A DNA stretch of 64,000 bases. Origin: Zoogloea sp. GTDB lineage: Bacteria > Pseudomonadota > Gammaproteobacteria > Burkholderiales > Rhodocyclaceae. Below are positions 37,230-46,618 of this stretch, piece by piece. The stretch lies in assembly GCA_016703645.1 (NCBI GenBank), contig JADJBR010000007.1:1696501-1760500 (forward strand). Reading direction: 5' to 3'. Position 1 is the stretch's first letter; every line of letters starts with the position of its first letter. Under the pieces are notes generated by a model, which saw only the letters and a list, made by a program, of their open reading frames with translations, did no database searches and was not told the origin of the DNA. A program made the position numbers and the translations under genes.

Positions 37230-38798
37230 ATGCACCCGCGAGAAAACAGATCAGGCGATGGGCCGGACAACACCCGCGACGCCCAAGGCGTCGTTTCGGC
37301 ATGTATCGCCTTGGTGCAGGAATTGGCCGGCGCACACCAAAAGGATTTCGAGCACCTCAAGCACCGCGCTCAGGAACTCGCCACAGCTTACACACAGATT
37401 CCCCATCAGCGCCCGCACAAGCAAGGCTGGGAGCGCGCCCGCGCGGTGGATGCGTGGATTCTCGACATTTTCAGCGCCACCGAAAGAGCCATCCCGCGGG
37501 AAACCTTGGTCGAGGAATTCCTCACACGCTATCGCAAAGAGCGCCAGATCGGTGACGCCTACAAACCACACGGCCCCTGGTTGTTCGTTTTCGAGACAGA
37601 ACATGAGCAAGGCCATCTGGTGAAGATTCACGGCCGCGCCAGTGCCGGCGTCCACCCGGAGGCCTTTCAGCAGCTATGCGCGGAATACCTGCCCCTGGCC
37701 AGCTCGGATTCGTTTCTGGAGCCCGTGCTCGTCGATGGCGCAGACATCGACGGCTGGCATGCCTTGTGGTTCGGCGGCTCGCCATTGTTCGACCGCCTGG
37801 TGGGCACCCGCCGTCGGTCGGGCGGCGATGCCGACTACTGGGTCAATGCCGTCCTGCTGCCGGGCAACGACCGCTACGAGTCACGCGCCATTTTCATTCT
37901 TCACCCCAATGCCGGCGACTTGATTCAACCCGAACCGCCGCCCGCCATGCGCCAGGATCAACGCCTGCTGATGGTGCTGGCCCTCGCCTGGCGGCAACTG
38001 GAGCACCAGATCAAATCCCTGGCAGCGCTCACCGAGGCCGACCGCCGGGAGTTCATCAACCTGATCGCCCCAGGTCTGCTCCACCACGAGATCGGCGCCC
38101 TGATGCACACCCTGTCGGCCCAGGTCTATGAGCAGTTCAACCTGCTCAAACCTCTCGCGCTGCAATCCCCCGAAAATGAAAGCGGCCCAATCGGCCTCGC
38201 CACCCGCTACGCCCACGCCATCGGCGGCCTCGCGGCGCGGCTCTACGCGGTCACCGACGCCTTCAACAACATGGACAAGCGCGCCGAGGTGGAAGAATCC
38301 ACCCTGGCAAACATCTTCAAGGAAATCCAACTCTTACTGAATCACCGCCTGGGCGAAGTGGGCGCGCAGCTCGACATCCCGCGGGACGCCTTCACCGCAA
38401 TCAGCCTGCGCACCGACACCGTGCTGCTGGAACACGCCCTGCTCAACATCATCAACAACGCCCTCAACGCCTTCGAAGACCACCGCACCCCGCCTCCACG
38501 GAAAATCCGCGTCGACGTGGAAAAGCACGAGCGCCACCTTCTAACTTTGGTCATCGCCAATAACGGCCCCGCGATACCCGGCTCGCTAGACAAAGACATC
38601 TTCCGGCGCGGCTTTACCACCCGCCGCAGCGGGCACGGCCAGGGCTTGTATCTGGCGCGGCTGGTAGCGCATTACCTGGGTGGCAGCTTGCACCTCATCG
38701 AAGAAGCCGCGCTGCCCGATGGGTATCGCGTCGGTTTCCGGATGAGCCTCAGCACCCGTTTAGCCTCGATGGAAGGAGTCAGCCGTGCCGCCGATTGA
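37230..38798 (+). CDS. histidine-kinase-like ATPase (island gene 1)
   Basis: The 522-residue protein has no transmembrane segment. Residues about 1-265 are a sensor-like region with no family recognised. A phosphoacceptor-type helix follows (LLHHEIGALMHTLSAQ, His about 285/286). The C-terminal GHKL ATPase domain (about 385-510) has N-box LLNIINNALNAF, a G1 box reading IANNGPAIP and a G2 box GHGQGLYLARLV. G1 has Asn where histidine kinases usually have the adenine-binding Asp, so activity may be altered. The ATG at 37230 is the first start after dcd; the open frame upstream overlaps dcd. Gene 2 begins 14 bases before its stop. Confidence 0.82.
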   Translation: MHPRENRSGDGPDNTRDAQGVVSACIALVQELAGAHQKDFEHLKHRAQELATAYTQIPHQRPHKQGWERARAVDAWILDIFSATERAIPRETLVEEFLTRYRKERQIGDAYKPHGPWLFVFETEHEQGHLVKIHGRASAGVHPEAFQQLCAEYLPLASSDSFLEPVLVDGADIDGWHALWFGGSPLFDRLVGTRRRSGGDADYWVNAVLLPGNDRYESRAIFILHPNAGDLIQPEPPPAMRQDQRLLMVLALAWRQLEHQIKSLAALTEADRREFINLIAPGLLHHEIGALMHTLSAQVYEQFNLLKPLALQSPENESGPIGLATRYAHAIGGLAARLYAVTDAFNNMDKRAEVEESTLANIFKEIQLLLNHRLGEVGAQLDIPRDAFTAISLRTDTVLLEHALLNIINNALNAFEDHRTPPPRKIRVDVEKHERHLLTLVIANNGPAIPGSLDKDIFRRGFTTRRSGHGQGLYLARLVAHYLGGSLHLIEEAALPDGYRVGFRMSLSTRLASMEGVSRAAD

Positions 38799-41721
38799 GC
38801 AACGAAGCATTGCCGAATTATGTCTCGATCGGCCCTTGGGCCGGACGGAAGAATCCGCAGCACCACAGCCGATGGACACCCTTACGCTCGAGACCAGACC
38901 CATCTCCGGCATCCCGCTCTATGAACCGCCGGACCCCGCCGATCGGCCGCGCATCCTGATCGTCGATGATTCCCCCGATGTCGTACTCGAACCGCTAGCC
39001 ATCAGTCTGCAAGCCCATTACGCCAAGGCGCTGGACGTGCGCTTCTGGGAAGCGGGGAAGGACGATGAAACCTTGCTTGCTCACCTGGACGATCTGGCAA
39101 ACGCCACACCGCCCTGGCGCCCTCAAGTGATCGTGCTGGACATCCATCTAAAGGGCGGTCAGACCAGCCTCGACTATTTGCAGGCCCTGCGAACACGCAA
39201 AGGCCTCGCGAGCATGGCGGTGGTGCTGGCGACCGCAGACCACAAGCAAACCCTGGATCTCCACTATCAGGCTGAACAGCGCTCCACGTCCGCTGAATGG
39301 CTGTCCCAAGCCAAAATCTATGAGCCGGAATTCGTGCTCTACGGCAAGGAAGGCAGCCGCAACTTCCTGGCCCGCATCGGCGAATCGGTCTCCTCGTGGG
39401 TCCAGACCGCACGCCGCCGAGCCTGGCAGAAACTACTCGAAATGGTCGCCGAGAAGCTGGACGGCGAGCTGAAAACCCCCGCGCAAATCCACGCCCTGGG
39501 CCAACTCATCAGCGACTACGCCCACGACGAACTGGAAGTGGACGAAGCCTTCGCGCGCTGGCGCAAAGACGGCGACAAATATTCCCGGATCGCCCACTCC
39601 GACGAAACCACCCACACACAGCACGGGGATGAAACGACCGTCGCCGAAGTGCCCCTGCTTCAGGAGGTACTGGAAAACCGACGCAAGGCGCTCATCAAGG
39701 CACAGCTTGCGACCAACGAGCTGGGCCGATTCCAGCCAGTCGCCGGCTATCGTTTTCTTGGCATCGGCGCCCATCTTGACGGGCGCCCTTACGGTTTCAT
39801 CGCCCTTTACCGCAAACCGACGGGCCCGAAGTTCGATCCGGAGATCGACGGCAAACAACTGGAGATCCTCGGCCGGCTCTTGGCCGCTGCCCTCGGGCGC
39901 GCCACGGCCATCAAACGGACGAAGGAGCGCCAGCAGGCATTGCTGGACTTTGCCCAGACATTGGCCCAGGCGCGCTCGGAGAACGAGGTCTATCAGCGTT
40001 TGGCTGAATTTCTGCACCAGGAGATTCATGGCGCCAAGAACGACGAAAGCAAGGTCGCCATCGCGAAGATTGCATTCCGGTCCGGCATTCTGGAATGCGT
40101 GCGCCCAACTCAAGGTTTGGCAGCCAAGAGCTGCAACCTGCCGATCTTCATCGAAGGAGAAAGAGAAGGCGTTTGCGCAAAAACGGTCCGGGAGAAGAAA
40201 GCCTTTCTGATCGATGACGTCACGGTCAAGGAACCGGATACGGATACGGATACAGGTATTAACTGGCCGGAGATTTACGTCGAATCAACTCCGAACATCC
40301 GCTCAGAACTGTGCGTGCCGCTGCTGATTTCTGGCGCCGCCATTGGCGTTGTCAATCTGGAACATAAAGCAGTAGGCCGTTACAAAGACCATGACCTCAA
40401 TTTCGTCCAGTCCGCGGTCAACCTGGCCTGCCAAGTCATCGACAACCTGCGCACCGGCCGCTTCGCGGAAGACACGCTGGAATTTGCCGAGAAGTACACC
40501 ACCTTGTCGGCACAGGCAGCCGAAGAACAATTGCGGAATAAGCTGCACGATTTCTGCCATTTCAGCGCGCTGGCAATTCTGGAGCCCACCGATCCAAATG
40601 ACCTGACGAAGGTTTGGCGGCTAGTCGGCGACATCGATCTGCGTCTCGATAACGGCAGCAAAAAGGCACTGACCGACGACCTCGAGAATATCAACGGCTG
40701 GGAAGATACTTGGCTACTCAAACTGTGCCATCAGGCCGCATGGGAAGATAAGATCGGCGCCGCATTCACCAATGATTCGAAAGACTTTCAATCAATCGCA
40801 CTCGGCACGCAGAGCGGTAAGCCCGTTACCCAGAAAGCCGACGCCATCCTGTGGCTGCGTGACGGCACGGCACCACCCCATCGAGTGATGCTGCTCCTGT
40901 GGGTCTTCCCGCCCCCGATCGGCGATAACGAACTCCGCGCGCTGGGTCGCTTCGCCCGTTTGTTCGCTTCGCTGGAATCCCAGCAGGATCGGGTGCGCAG
41001 CCTACGTGACGAGGTGATGATGAAAGACCAGGCCGCCGCGATGGGCCATGTGATGCAGCACTTTCGCCATCGGCTGGTCAACGAAACCGGCGTCATGAAC
41101 GGCCTCGTGGAGTTGATGGAAAGCGATGTGCAAAAGCACGACTGCGAAGCGATCAGCAAATCCTTGGTGCGGCTGAAAAACGCGGTCCAAAAAACTGCGG
41201 ACTCCTTCGACAAGGCGCGGGGTTACGTCAAGGTTCCGAAACCCGAGTCTTGCCGCATCCGTCGCGTTCTCGATCAAGCCCGGAATGATCTGTCGAATCG
41301 GCTCTCGTGCATTTCCGTGCAGGACGAGCAGGTATCGCAAGTCCAGACCTGCTGGACCGACCCGATCATCGCCAGCCTGATCCTCTATTCGCTGCTCGAA
41401 AACGCCGCCGATGCATTGAAAGACACCGCCAACCCGCAGATTCGATTGAGCACCCGCCAACAGGACGGTGGCGTGGTGCTACGCATCGAAGACAACGGGC
41501 GCGGCATTCCCGAGGCCAACCGCAGCAAACTCTTCACTTTCGGCTTTACCACCAAGTCCGGCAGCCTGGGCTCGGCACTGGCCTTTGCCCGGCTGCGCGT
41601 CGGCCAGCTTGAAGGCAACCTGCACTTGGCCGCGGAACAACCTTTCGCCGGTGCGGCATTCGAACTTTGGCTACCCGCCGATGAAGGCCGCTGGGCCCTC
41701 GCGACCGCCACCAGAACTTGA
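38785..41721 (+). CDS. receiver / multi-GAF / histidine-kinase hybrid (island gene 2)
   Basis: The 978-residue cytosolic protein starts at a GTG at 38785 with GGAAGGAG six bases upstream and overlaps gene 1. Residues about 55-210 form a receiver with RILIVDDSPD, phospho-acceptor Asp 119 in VIVLDIHLKGG and the Lys in LYGKEG. Two or three GAF-like sensor domains follow (about 300-380, 400-560 and 580-745; the ELCVPLLISGAAIGVVNLEH stretch is typical). Then comes a His-containing helix MGHVMQHFRHRLVNETG (about 755) and a complete GHKL ATPase (N-box LLENAADAL, G1 IEDNGRGIP). A receiver at the N-terminus of a hybrid kinase is the reverse of the usual order, so it may receive phosphate from gene 1's product. 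Confidence 0.85.
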   Translation: MPPIEQRSIAELCLDRPLGRTEESAAPQPMDTLTLETRPISGIPLYEPPDPADRPRILIVDDSPDVVLEPLAISLQAHYAKALDVRFWEAGKDDETLLAHLDDLANATPPWRPQVIVLDIHLKGGQTSLDYLQALRTRKGLASMAVVLATADHKQTLDLHYQAEQRSTSAEWLSQAKIYEPEFVLYGKEGSRNFLARIGESVSSWVQTARRRAWQKLLEMVAEKLDGELKTPAQIHALGQLISDYAHDELEVDEAFARWRKDGDKYSRIAHSDETTHTQHGDETTVAEVPLLQEVLENRRKALIKAQLATNELGRFQPVAGYRFLGIGAHLDGRPYGFIALYRKPTGPKFDPEIDGKQLEILGRLLAAALGRATAIKRTKERQQALLDFAQTLAQARSENEVYQRLAEFLHQEIHGAKNDESKVAIAKIAFRSGILECVRPTQGLAAKSCNLPIFIEGEREGVCAKTVREKKAFLIDDVTVKEPDTDTDTGINWPEIYVESTPNIRSELCVPLLISGAAIGVVNLEHKAVGRYKDHDLNFVQSAVNLACQVIDNLRTGRFAEDTLEFAEKYTTLSAQAAEEQLRNKLHDFCHFSALAILEPTDPNDLTKVWRLVGDIDLRLDNGSKKALTDDLENINGWEDTWLLKLCHQAAWEDKIGAAFTNDSKDFQSIALGTQSGKPVTQKADAILWLRDGTAPPHRVMLLLWVFPPPIGDNELRALGRFARLFASLESQQDRVRSLRDEVMMKDQAAAMGHVMQHFRHRLVNETGVMNGLVELMESDVQKHDCEAISKSLVRLKNAVQKTADSFDKARGYVKVPKPESCRIRRVLDQARNDLSNRLSCISVQDEQVSQVQTCWTDPIIASLILYSLLENAADALKDTANPQIRLSTRQQDGGVVLRIEDNGRGIPEANRSKLFTFGFTTKSGSLGSALAFARLRVGQLEGNLHLAAEQPFAGAAFELWLPADEGRWALATATRT

Positions 41722-43076
41722 TGAGACCACTTCCCATGACCACCACCGCCTTGCCCACCTTGCGCATCCTGATCGTTGAAGACGAGGACGACTGGGTTTA
41801 CTTGATGAAGCGCGCTCTGGAGGATGAGGCGAAAGATCGCGGTCTTGTCAAGCCGATAATCGAGGAAGCACGAGCTGCCGACACAGCCCGACACTTGATG
41901 GCCCGCCAGCACTTTCACTTGATGTCGCTGGACATGCGCCTTCCCGCCGGGCCCATGGACAGCGCGGTTTCGGAGGTAAATGGGGTTGATCTTGCACAGG
42001 GGCCATGGCTCGCGGCTTTGCTTCCCAAGACCATAATCTACAGCGCCACGCTGGAAGCAGATGGTGACGGAAAATATGCAGCCTCAGGCATGACCGTTGC
42101 TCAACTCCCCCTGGACAAATACGGCAAATCATCAGGAGCAAAATCTGCATCGACAGCCTCGTCAATCGAAACGCTCAGCCCCATGGAGTGGGCAAGGCGC
42201 GTACTGGACTATCTGGACTACGGCAAACGTGAGCTACAAATCCCGCCCCCGCCTGGCGCTAAAACGGCCCCAAAAGAAACGGCCCTTGGCGCTTTGCTAC
42301 GCGGCGCGGCGCAAGGGCTGCCGCCCGCGCTCGCCCGCCTGGCGCAGGAACTGCAACGGGATTGGCCGGCCACCGGACAGCATCGTATCAGCGCAGCCGC
42401 CGTCGATACCGCACTGAAATTCATTGAATCCAGCCTGCGCCTGGCGGTCGCGCAAACCGCAGTGCTTCTGCGCAAAAAGCCCGCCAACTGCGGGCTGCCC
42501 AGCACCAACAGCCAAAAAGAACTCATCGATCTTCTAAGACGGTGGAGGAGCGACAAGGACTCGACGCCCACCCAATGGACCTGGTTCACCGCCTACCTCA
42601 CCACCGAGGCGGTCAATGCCTTTGACGCGGCACGCGCTTTGCGTAACGAATCCCGCCATGGGCTGGCCGCCCATAAGGCGAAGGGCGAATGGAACGAACT
42701 CTACCCGCTGCTGCTGAAAATCATGGACGTGAGCAGTTACTGGGCCAAGCATCCGCTTATCGGCGATCTGCACTTCCTGCCGGGCGACGGCTGGAAAGGG
42801 GAAATCCTTTGCGGCACCGGCTTTCCGCGCCCCGTTAAACCCCTTGGCAGCAAGGATCTGCCCGGCGAAGCCGTTCGCGGCATCTGGCAGTTGCCCCCAC
42901 GTCTTACCGATAGCGGTAAAGATTACGCGGAAGCCGCCCGCTGCTGGGACGATTGGCTGCGGCCCGATCCACACGACGGACGCCCCCTATGGCTGGCGTT
43001 CTTCAAGACGCCGAAAGAAATAAGAGCGTGGGATCTGGCCGAAGGCGAACGCCCCGCGTCTTTCCCCGTCGCCTGA
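41721..43076 (+). CDS. receiver protein with HEPN-like C-terminal region (island gene 3)
   Basis: The 451-residue protein begins with a receiver (about 10-140): ILIVEDEDDW acidic cluster and phospho-acceptor Asp 71 in LMSLDMRLP. No DNA-binding output domain follows. Instead residues about 230-350 are helical with a segment reading ARALRNESRHGLAAH, whose R-x4-H (Arg 308, His 313) matches the catalytic motif of HEPN ribonucleases. That makes a phosphorylation-controlled RNase possible; this is inference. The ATG at 41721 overlaps the gene 2 stop by one base (TGATG); an ATG at 41736 is the alternative. Gene 4 starts 9 bases after the stop. Confidence 0.82.
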   Translation: MRPLPMTTTALPTLRILIVEDEDDWVYLMKRALEDEAKDRGLVKPIIEEARAADTARHLMARQHFHLMSLDMRLPAGPMDSAVSEVNGVDLAQGPWLAALLPKTIIYSATLEADGDGKYAASGMTVAQLPLDKYGKSSGAKSASTASSIETLSPMEWARRVLDYLDYGKRELQIPPPPGAKTAPKETALGALLRGAAQGLPPALARLAQELQRDWPATGQHRISAAAVDTALKFIESSLRLAVAQTAVLLRKKPANCGLPSTNSQKELIDLLRRWRSDKDSTPTQWTWFTAYLTTEAVNAFDAARALRNESRHGLAAHKAKGEWNELYPLLLKIMDVSSYWAKHPLIGDLHFLPGDGWKGEILCGTGFPRPVKPLGSKDLPGEAVRGIWQLPPRLTDSGKDYAEAARCWDDWLRPDPHDGRPLWLAFFKTPKEIRAWDLAEGERPASFPVA

Positions 43077-43085
43077 CTGAGCGCC

Positions 43086-45866
43086 ATGAACCACGCACTG
43101 ATCCGTCCGCTCGACGACTGCCCCCTCGACGGCAATACGGCGCAAAGCACAAACGCCAATGGCCGCCTGCAACCGACCTTGGATTACGTCACCGGGCATC
43201 TTGAAGCCTGGCTGCTACGAAACCAAAGCAACACCACCCCACGCGAGGAAGCACCACGGATCGGATTGTTCGGCGGTTTAGGTCAGGGCAAATCGACGGT
43301 GCTGAACCTCTGCCTGGAAGATCTCCGCAGGAAACGGGAAAAACGGGCGCCCCGGTTGCGGATCAAATTTCGCGATTGGCTCTTCGGCCCCCCCATCGCC
43401 CGTTTCGACGTCTCCCACTTCAAGGCCGAAGATCTGGAATGGCGGTTTCTGAACGCAGTGTTATGGCTGCGGATTTGGCACGCAGTGTGGTGGGTTTGGC
43501 TGCCCTTGTTCGTCATACTTTCTGCGGTGCTCTGGGGCATCTTGACCGTTGTACAGCATTGCGCAGGATGGCAGCCAGACGACCCGTGGCTCAACATTGG
43601 ATTGCCTGGCCTCATCGACGTACTGGTCGCCGGCTGGAGCACCGGAAGGCTTACTAAGGCCCTTTCTGGCCTGAGCAGCGCCATCAAGATCCGCGATCAT
43701 CTGTCCCCCGCCGCCAATCTCTACGTTTCGCGACGGGATTGGCGCACCCACGTACTGGCGGAACTTACCGGGACCCTGCCGCGGGTAGTGATTGTGGACG
43801 ACCTGGACCGGGCCAAGGTGGATCAGCAGCGGGCTTTCCTGCGCGCAATCCTACGTTTCTCGCGCCAAATGCACTTCGCGGTGGTGGTGTGCATGGACGA
43901 AAGCGCGGTCCTCGCCAGCAAACCCGACCCCGAAGCGCCAGAAGAACTGCTGCGCAAAACAATCCAACTCGAACTCCACTTGCCCGACCGTAGCCGGGAA
44001 GACATCACCTTCCTGACAATCAATCTGTGCCACGCAGCCGCGTCGCTCAACGAGCAACGACGCGCGCTGTTGCTGTGCCCCCAGTGGATTGGCGACTTGG
44101 TACGCTGCCTTCTGCTGCTCGGGCCAGTCGGTTCCCTCAGCCCACGGCGGATAAAACACTTCCTCAACGCGGTAATGGCACGCGTGGCGCAGCTCAATGC
44201 CCAAACAGTCGACGACTGCTGCGCACTGCTCCGGCTCGAAGGCTTGCTGACACTACTACCCGAATTGCGCCGCCATCCCGTCGCACTGCTGGACGCCCTC
44301 GAAACCAACCGGGTCGAAGCGTTCGAGCAAATCCTGAGCTACAGCACCACTTCATCCGACAACCACGCTGCAGCCCTGCGCTATTTTGCCCAGACCCGCT
44401 CGATGCAGCCGCAGACCCACGACGGCTGGTACTCGATCGTCAGCGGCAGTCCTTTTAAGGCGCAGGACAAGCGCGATGATCATGCCAACGAAGCCCAAAC
44501 CGACACGCCCCTAGCAGTGCCAACGGATCTTCGAGGGCGAAGCCTGGAATTGCTGCGCTTGATGTCGATGGCGATCGATCATCTTGGGCAAGGGTATCCA
44601 CGCAGCCTGCACCTGTCATCCACATCCGAAGCGGATTCAAGCACCAGCTCGACGCACCAGAAATACGCGTTCCATTTGACGAGTGACAGTGACGTCCGCT
44701 TCGACGCCTCCGAACTGCCCGTCGAGTTGTCCACCGAGAATGCCGAAGCCGCGCTCGCGCTGCTCTACTGGCCGCTCTGGCTTGGAGCCCTGGCGGACGC
44801 CGACGCCGCGGTCCGCAACCGGCTTTACCGCTGCGTGGAGCAATGGCTGAAGCGCTTCATTGGTGACAGCAAAGCCAAAGCGGTGCTCGCGGATCTGCTG
44901 ATCCGCGAACGTCTCGCCGACCATGAAGTGTGGGCGCTGCTCCCCCAGGACGAACGCAAGCACCTACTGACAACCACGCACACCCGCGCCACCCTGGCCG
45001 GTCACCGGCTCACCTTGAGCGCATTGCAAGATGACGAACTGGAGCATGCGATGACAGGATACCTTTCGGTCGGTAACCGCAACGCCTGGCGGGATGCGAA
45101 ATGGCTCTCGGCGCAGTCGCCCGCGAGATCGCCCGAAGAATGGCCCGACGACCTCTCGGCCTTGCTGCCTGTCTGGCCCAGCCGGTTGGCGGCGGACGAT
45201 CAGGATTGGTTTGGATGCCTGCGCAGCCAAGCCGGGCACGAACTCGCCACTGGCCCCGGCGTCTACAAGCTGCCCCATCGCCTGGCCGCCGCTTGGCGAG
45301 TCTGGGGCGCGCACCATCTGGGTCCCGTCGATTGTCTCGACATCCTGCAAGCGGCGGCCTATTCGTCCATTGGCACGCATTGGTCCTTACCGCGACTGGC
45401 CGCCTGGCTGGACGTGGATCGCCCCGATCATGCGCCCGCCTTTCAAACCCGTTTCCCCGAAGCACTGAAGGATTTGGTGAATACCGAAGAAAACGCTCTC
45501 GATTGGTCTACCGCGGAATTCTCAGCCATGACCCCACTGCACTGCCTCACGGCCATCGCCGTGGCTTATCACTGCAACTGGCGCTTGACCGACAAGCTTG
45601 TGGACAAATTGACGCAGGTGCCCAGCCACCTACGGCGCAGCCTGGTGGAGGCATTGCTGATGAACGACTCAAACGCGTCGAAATGGCTTCCGTCGGCCGA
45701 GCAAAATTTCATCGTCACCCTGCTGCGCGAGGTGCCCGACACCGGCCGATCGGAGGATAATGTGATGCTCCAGCGGTGGCAGGCGCTGATTTCGAGCCAA
45801 CGCCCTTCAGACGCTGCCGAAATCATTGCCGCACTCCGGTGGCCCGGAGATCTGCCGCTTGCCTAG
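43086..45866 (+). CDS. KAP-family membrane P-loop NTPase (island gene 4)
   Basis: The 926-residue protein has Walker A GLFGGLGQGKSTVLN (about 60-74) and Walker B VVIVDDLDRAK (about 233-243). Between them are a long hydrophobic segment (about 130-160, WWVWLPLFVILSAVLWGILTVV) and a shorter one (about 175-190). Membrane helices inserted between Walker A and B, plus the DDLDR sequence, define KAP NTPases, which include the phage-exclusion protein PifA. After about residue 300 the protein is a long helical array with no family recognised. The ATG follows gene 3 by 9 bases. It is the best candidate for the membrane-acting effector or anchor of the group. Confidence 0.85.
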   Translation: MNHALIRPLDDCPLDGNTAQSTNANGRLQPTLDYVTGHLEAWLLRNQSNTTPREEAPRIGLFGGLGQGKSTVLNLCLEDLRRKREKRAPRLRIKFRDWLFGPPIARFDVSHFKAEDLEWRFLNAVLWLRIWHAVWWVWLPLFVILSAVLWGILTVVQHCAGWQPDDPWLNIGLPGLIDVLVAGWSTGRLTKALSGLSSAIKIRDHLSPAANLYVSRRDWRTHVLAELTGTLPRVVIVDDLDRAKVDQQRAFLRAILRFSRQMHFAVVVCMDESAVLASKPDPEAPEELLRKTIQLELHLPDRSREDITFLTINLCHAAASLNEQRRALLLCPQWIGDLVRCLLLLGPVGSLSPRRIKHFLNAVMARVAQLNAQTVDDCCALLRLEGLLTLLPELRRHPVALLDALETNRVEAFEQILSYSTTSSDNHAAALRYFAQTRSMQPQTHDGWYSIVSGSPFKAQDKRDDHANEAQTDTPLAVPTDLRGRSLELLRLMSMAIDHLGQGYPRSLHLSSTSEADSSTSSTHQKYAFHLTSDSDVRFDASELPVELSTENAEAALALLYWPLWLGALADADAAVRNRLYRCVEQWLKRFIGDSKAKAVLADLLIRERLADHEVWALLPQDERKHLLTTTHTRATLAGHRLTLSALQDDELEHAMTGYLSVGNRNAWRDAKWLSAQSPARSPEEWPDDLSALLPVWPSRLAADDQDWFGCLRSQAGHELATGPGVYKLPHRLAAAWRVWGAHHLGPVDCLDILQAAAYSSIGTHWSLPRLAAWLDVDRPDHAPAFQTRFPEALKDLVNTEENALDWSTAEFSAMTPLHCLTAIAVAYHCNWRLTDKLVDKLTQVPSHLRRSLVEALLMNDSNASKWLPSAEQNFIVTLLREVPDTGRSEDNVMLQRWQALISSQRPSDAAEIIAALRWPGDLPLA

Positions 45867-45899
45867 TCCAACCGAAGCATCGACCCGAGGAGAAATGCC

Positions 45900-46541
45900 A
45901 TGAAAGCAGGCATCGGATCCTACACGCCCAACCCCGCCTACATCCAAGCCCTGCAAGGCTTGGCCCGGATGGGTGCCAACAACCCGGATTACCTGCGCGA
46001 TGGCGTCCACCGCATTCTCGACAAAGCCAAAGAGGCCCACGACATACGCCAGCGCAATCGGATGATTTTCGACGCAGTCCAGCTTGCCGGTGGTACATGG
46101 ACTGTCGATCACGACCCCAACGTGTTCGATGTCGCCACGCTGCGACGCGAACTCGAACACGTCGAGAGCGGCTCGGCGATCTATCCAAAGCTGTCCGAAG
46201 CGGTCGAATCCGTGATCCGCGAAAACTATGAGAGCTTTGACGATTTCCAGCAGAACGGCGAGAAACCCGAGCTCCGCCCTGAAGGCAACGACAACCCGCT
46301 GGCAGCCTTCGACCGCTGGTATCGTCAGTATCGCCTGTATCTGGGCCTTGATCTGCCGGCGGATGAAACCGCCGCGATCAAAGAAGCACAGCGTCGAATC
46401 GAGTTCATGCTCAAAGAACTCGACCGACTTGAAGAAGGCGATTTGCGCGAGTTCTATTACGACGACGCCTGGTTTTATGTGCGCGAAAAATACAACGCTG
46501 CGCATCCACAGGCAGACACAGAAGCCGACGGAGCCGATTAG
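45900..46541 (+). CDS. unknown 213-aa protein (island gene 5)
   Basis: I do not recognise a family. The protein is soluble, acidic and predicted mostly helical with no membrane segment or catalytic motif I can name. It begins MKAGIGSYTPNPAYIQALQG and is Tyr/Glu/Asp-rich towards the end. A ribosome site (GAGGAG) lies 8 bases before the ATG, 33 bases after gene 4, so it belongs to the same unit. A hairpin at 46584-46618 follows. Its conservation with genes 1-4 elsewhere would test whether it is part of the system. Confidence 0.75.
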   Translation: MKAGIGSYTPNPAYIQALQGLARMGANNPDYLRDGVHRILDKAKEAHDIRQRNRMIFDAVQLAGGTWTVDHDPNVFDVATLRRELEHVESGSAIYPKLSEAVESVIRENYESFDDFQQNGEKPELRPEGNDNPLAAFDRWYRQYRLYLGLDLPADETAAIKEAQRRIEFMLKELDRLEEGDLREFYYDDAWFYVREKYNAAHPQADTEADGAD

Positions 46542-46583
46542 CCGGACTTCACGTCCTCCGGCCCACGTTTGTGTAACACGCTA

Positions 46584-46618
46584 ACAGCGCGGATAAGCCT
46601 CAGGGCCACCCGCGCTGT
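46584..46618 (+). terminator. hairpin after the island
   Basis: ACAGCGCGG (46584-46592) and CCGCGCTGT (46610-46618) form a 9-bp stem, followed on the plus strand by GTTATTTCT. The tail is weaker than a standard terminator. It overlaps the end of the convergent small ORF. Confidence 0.5.
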
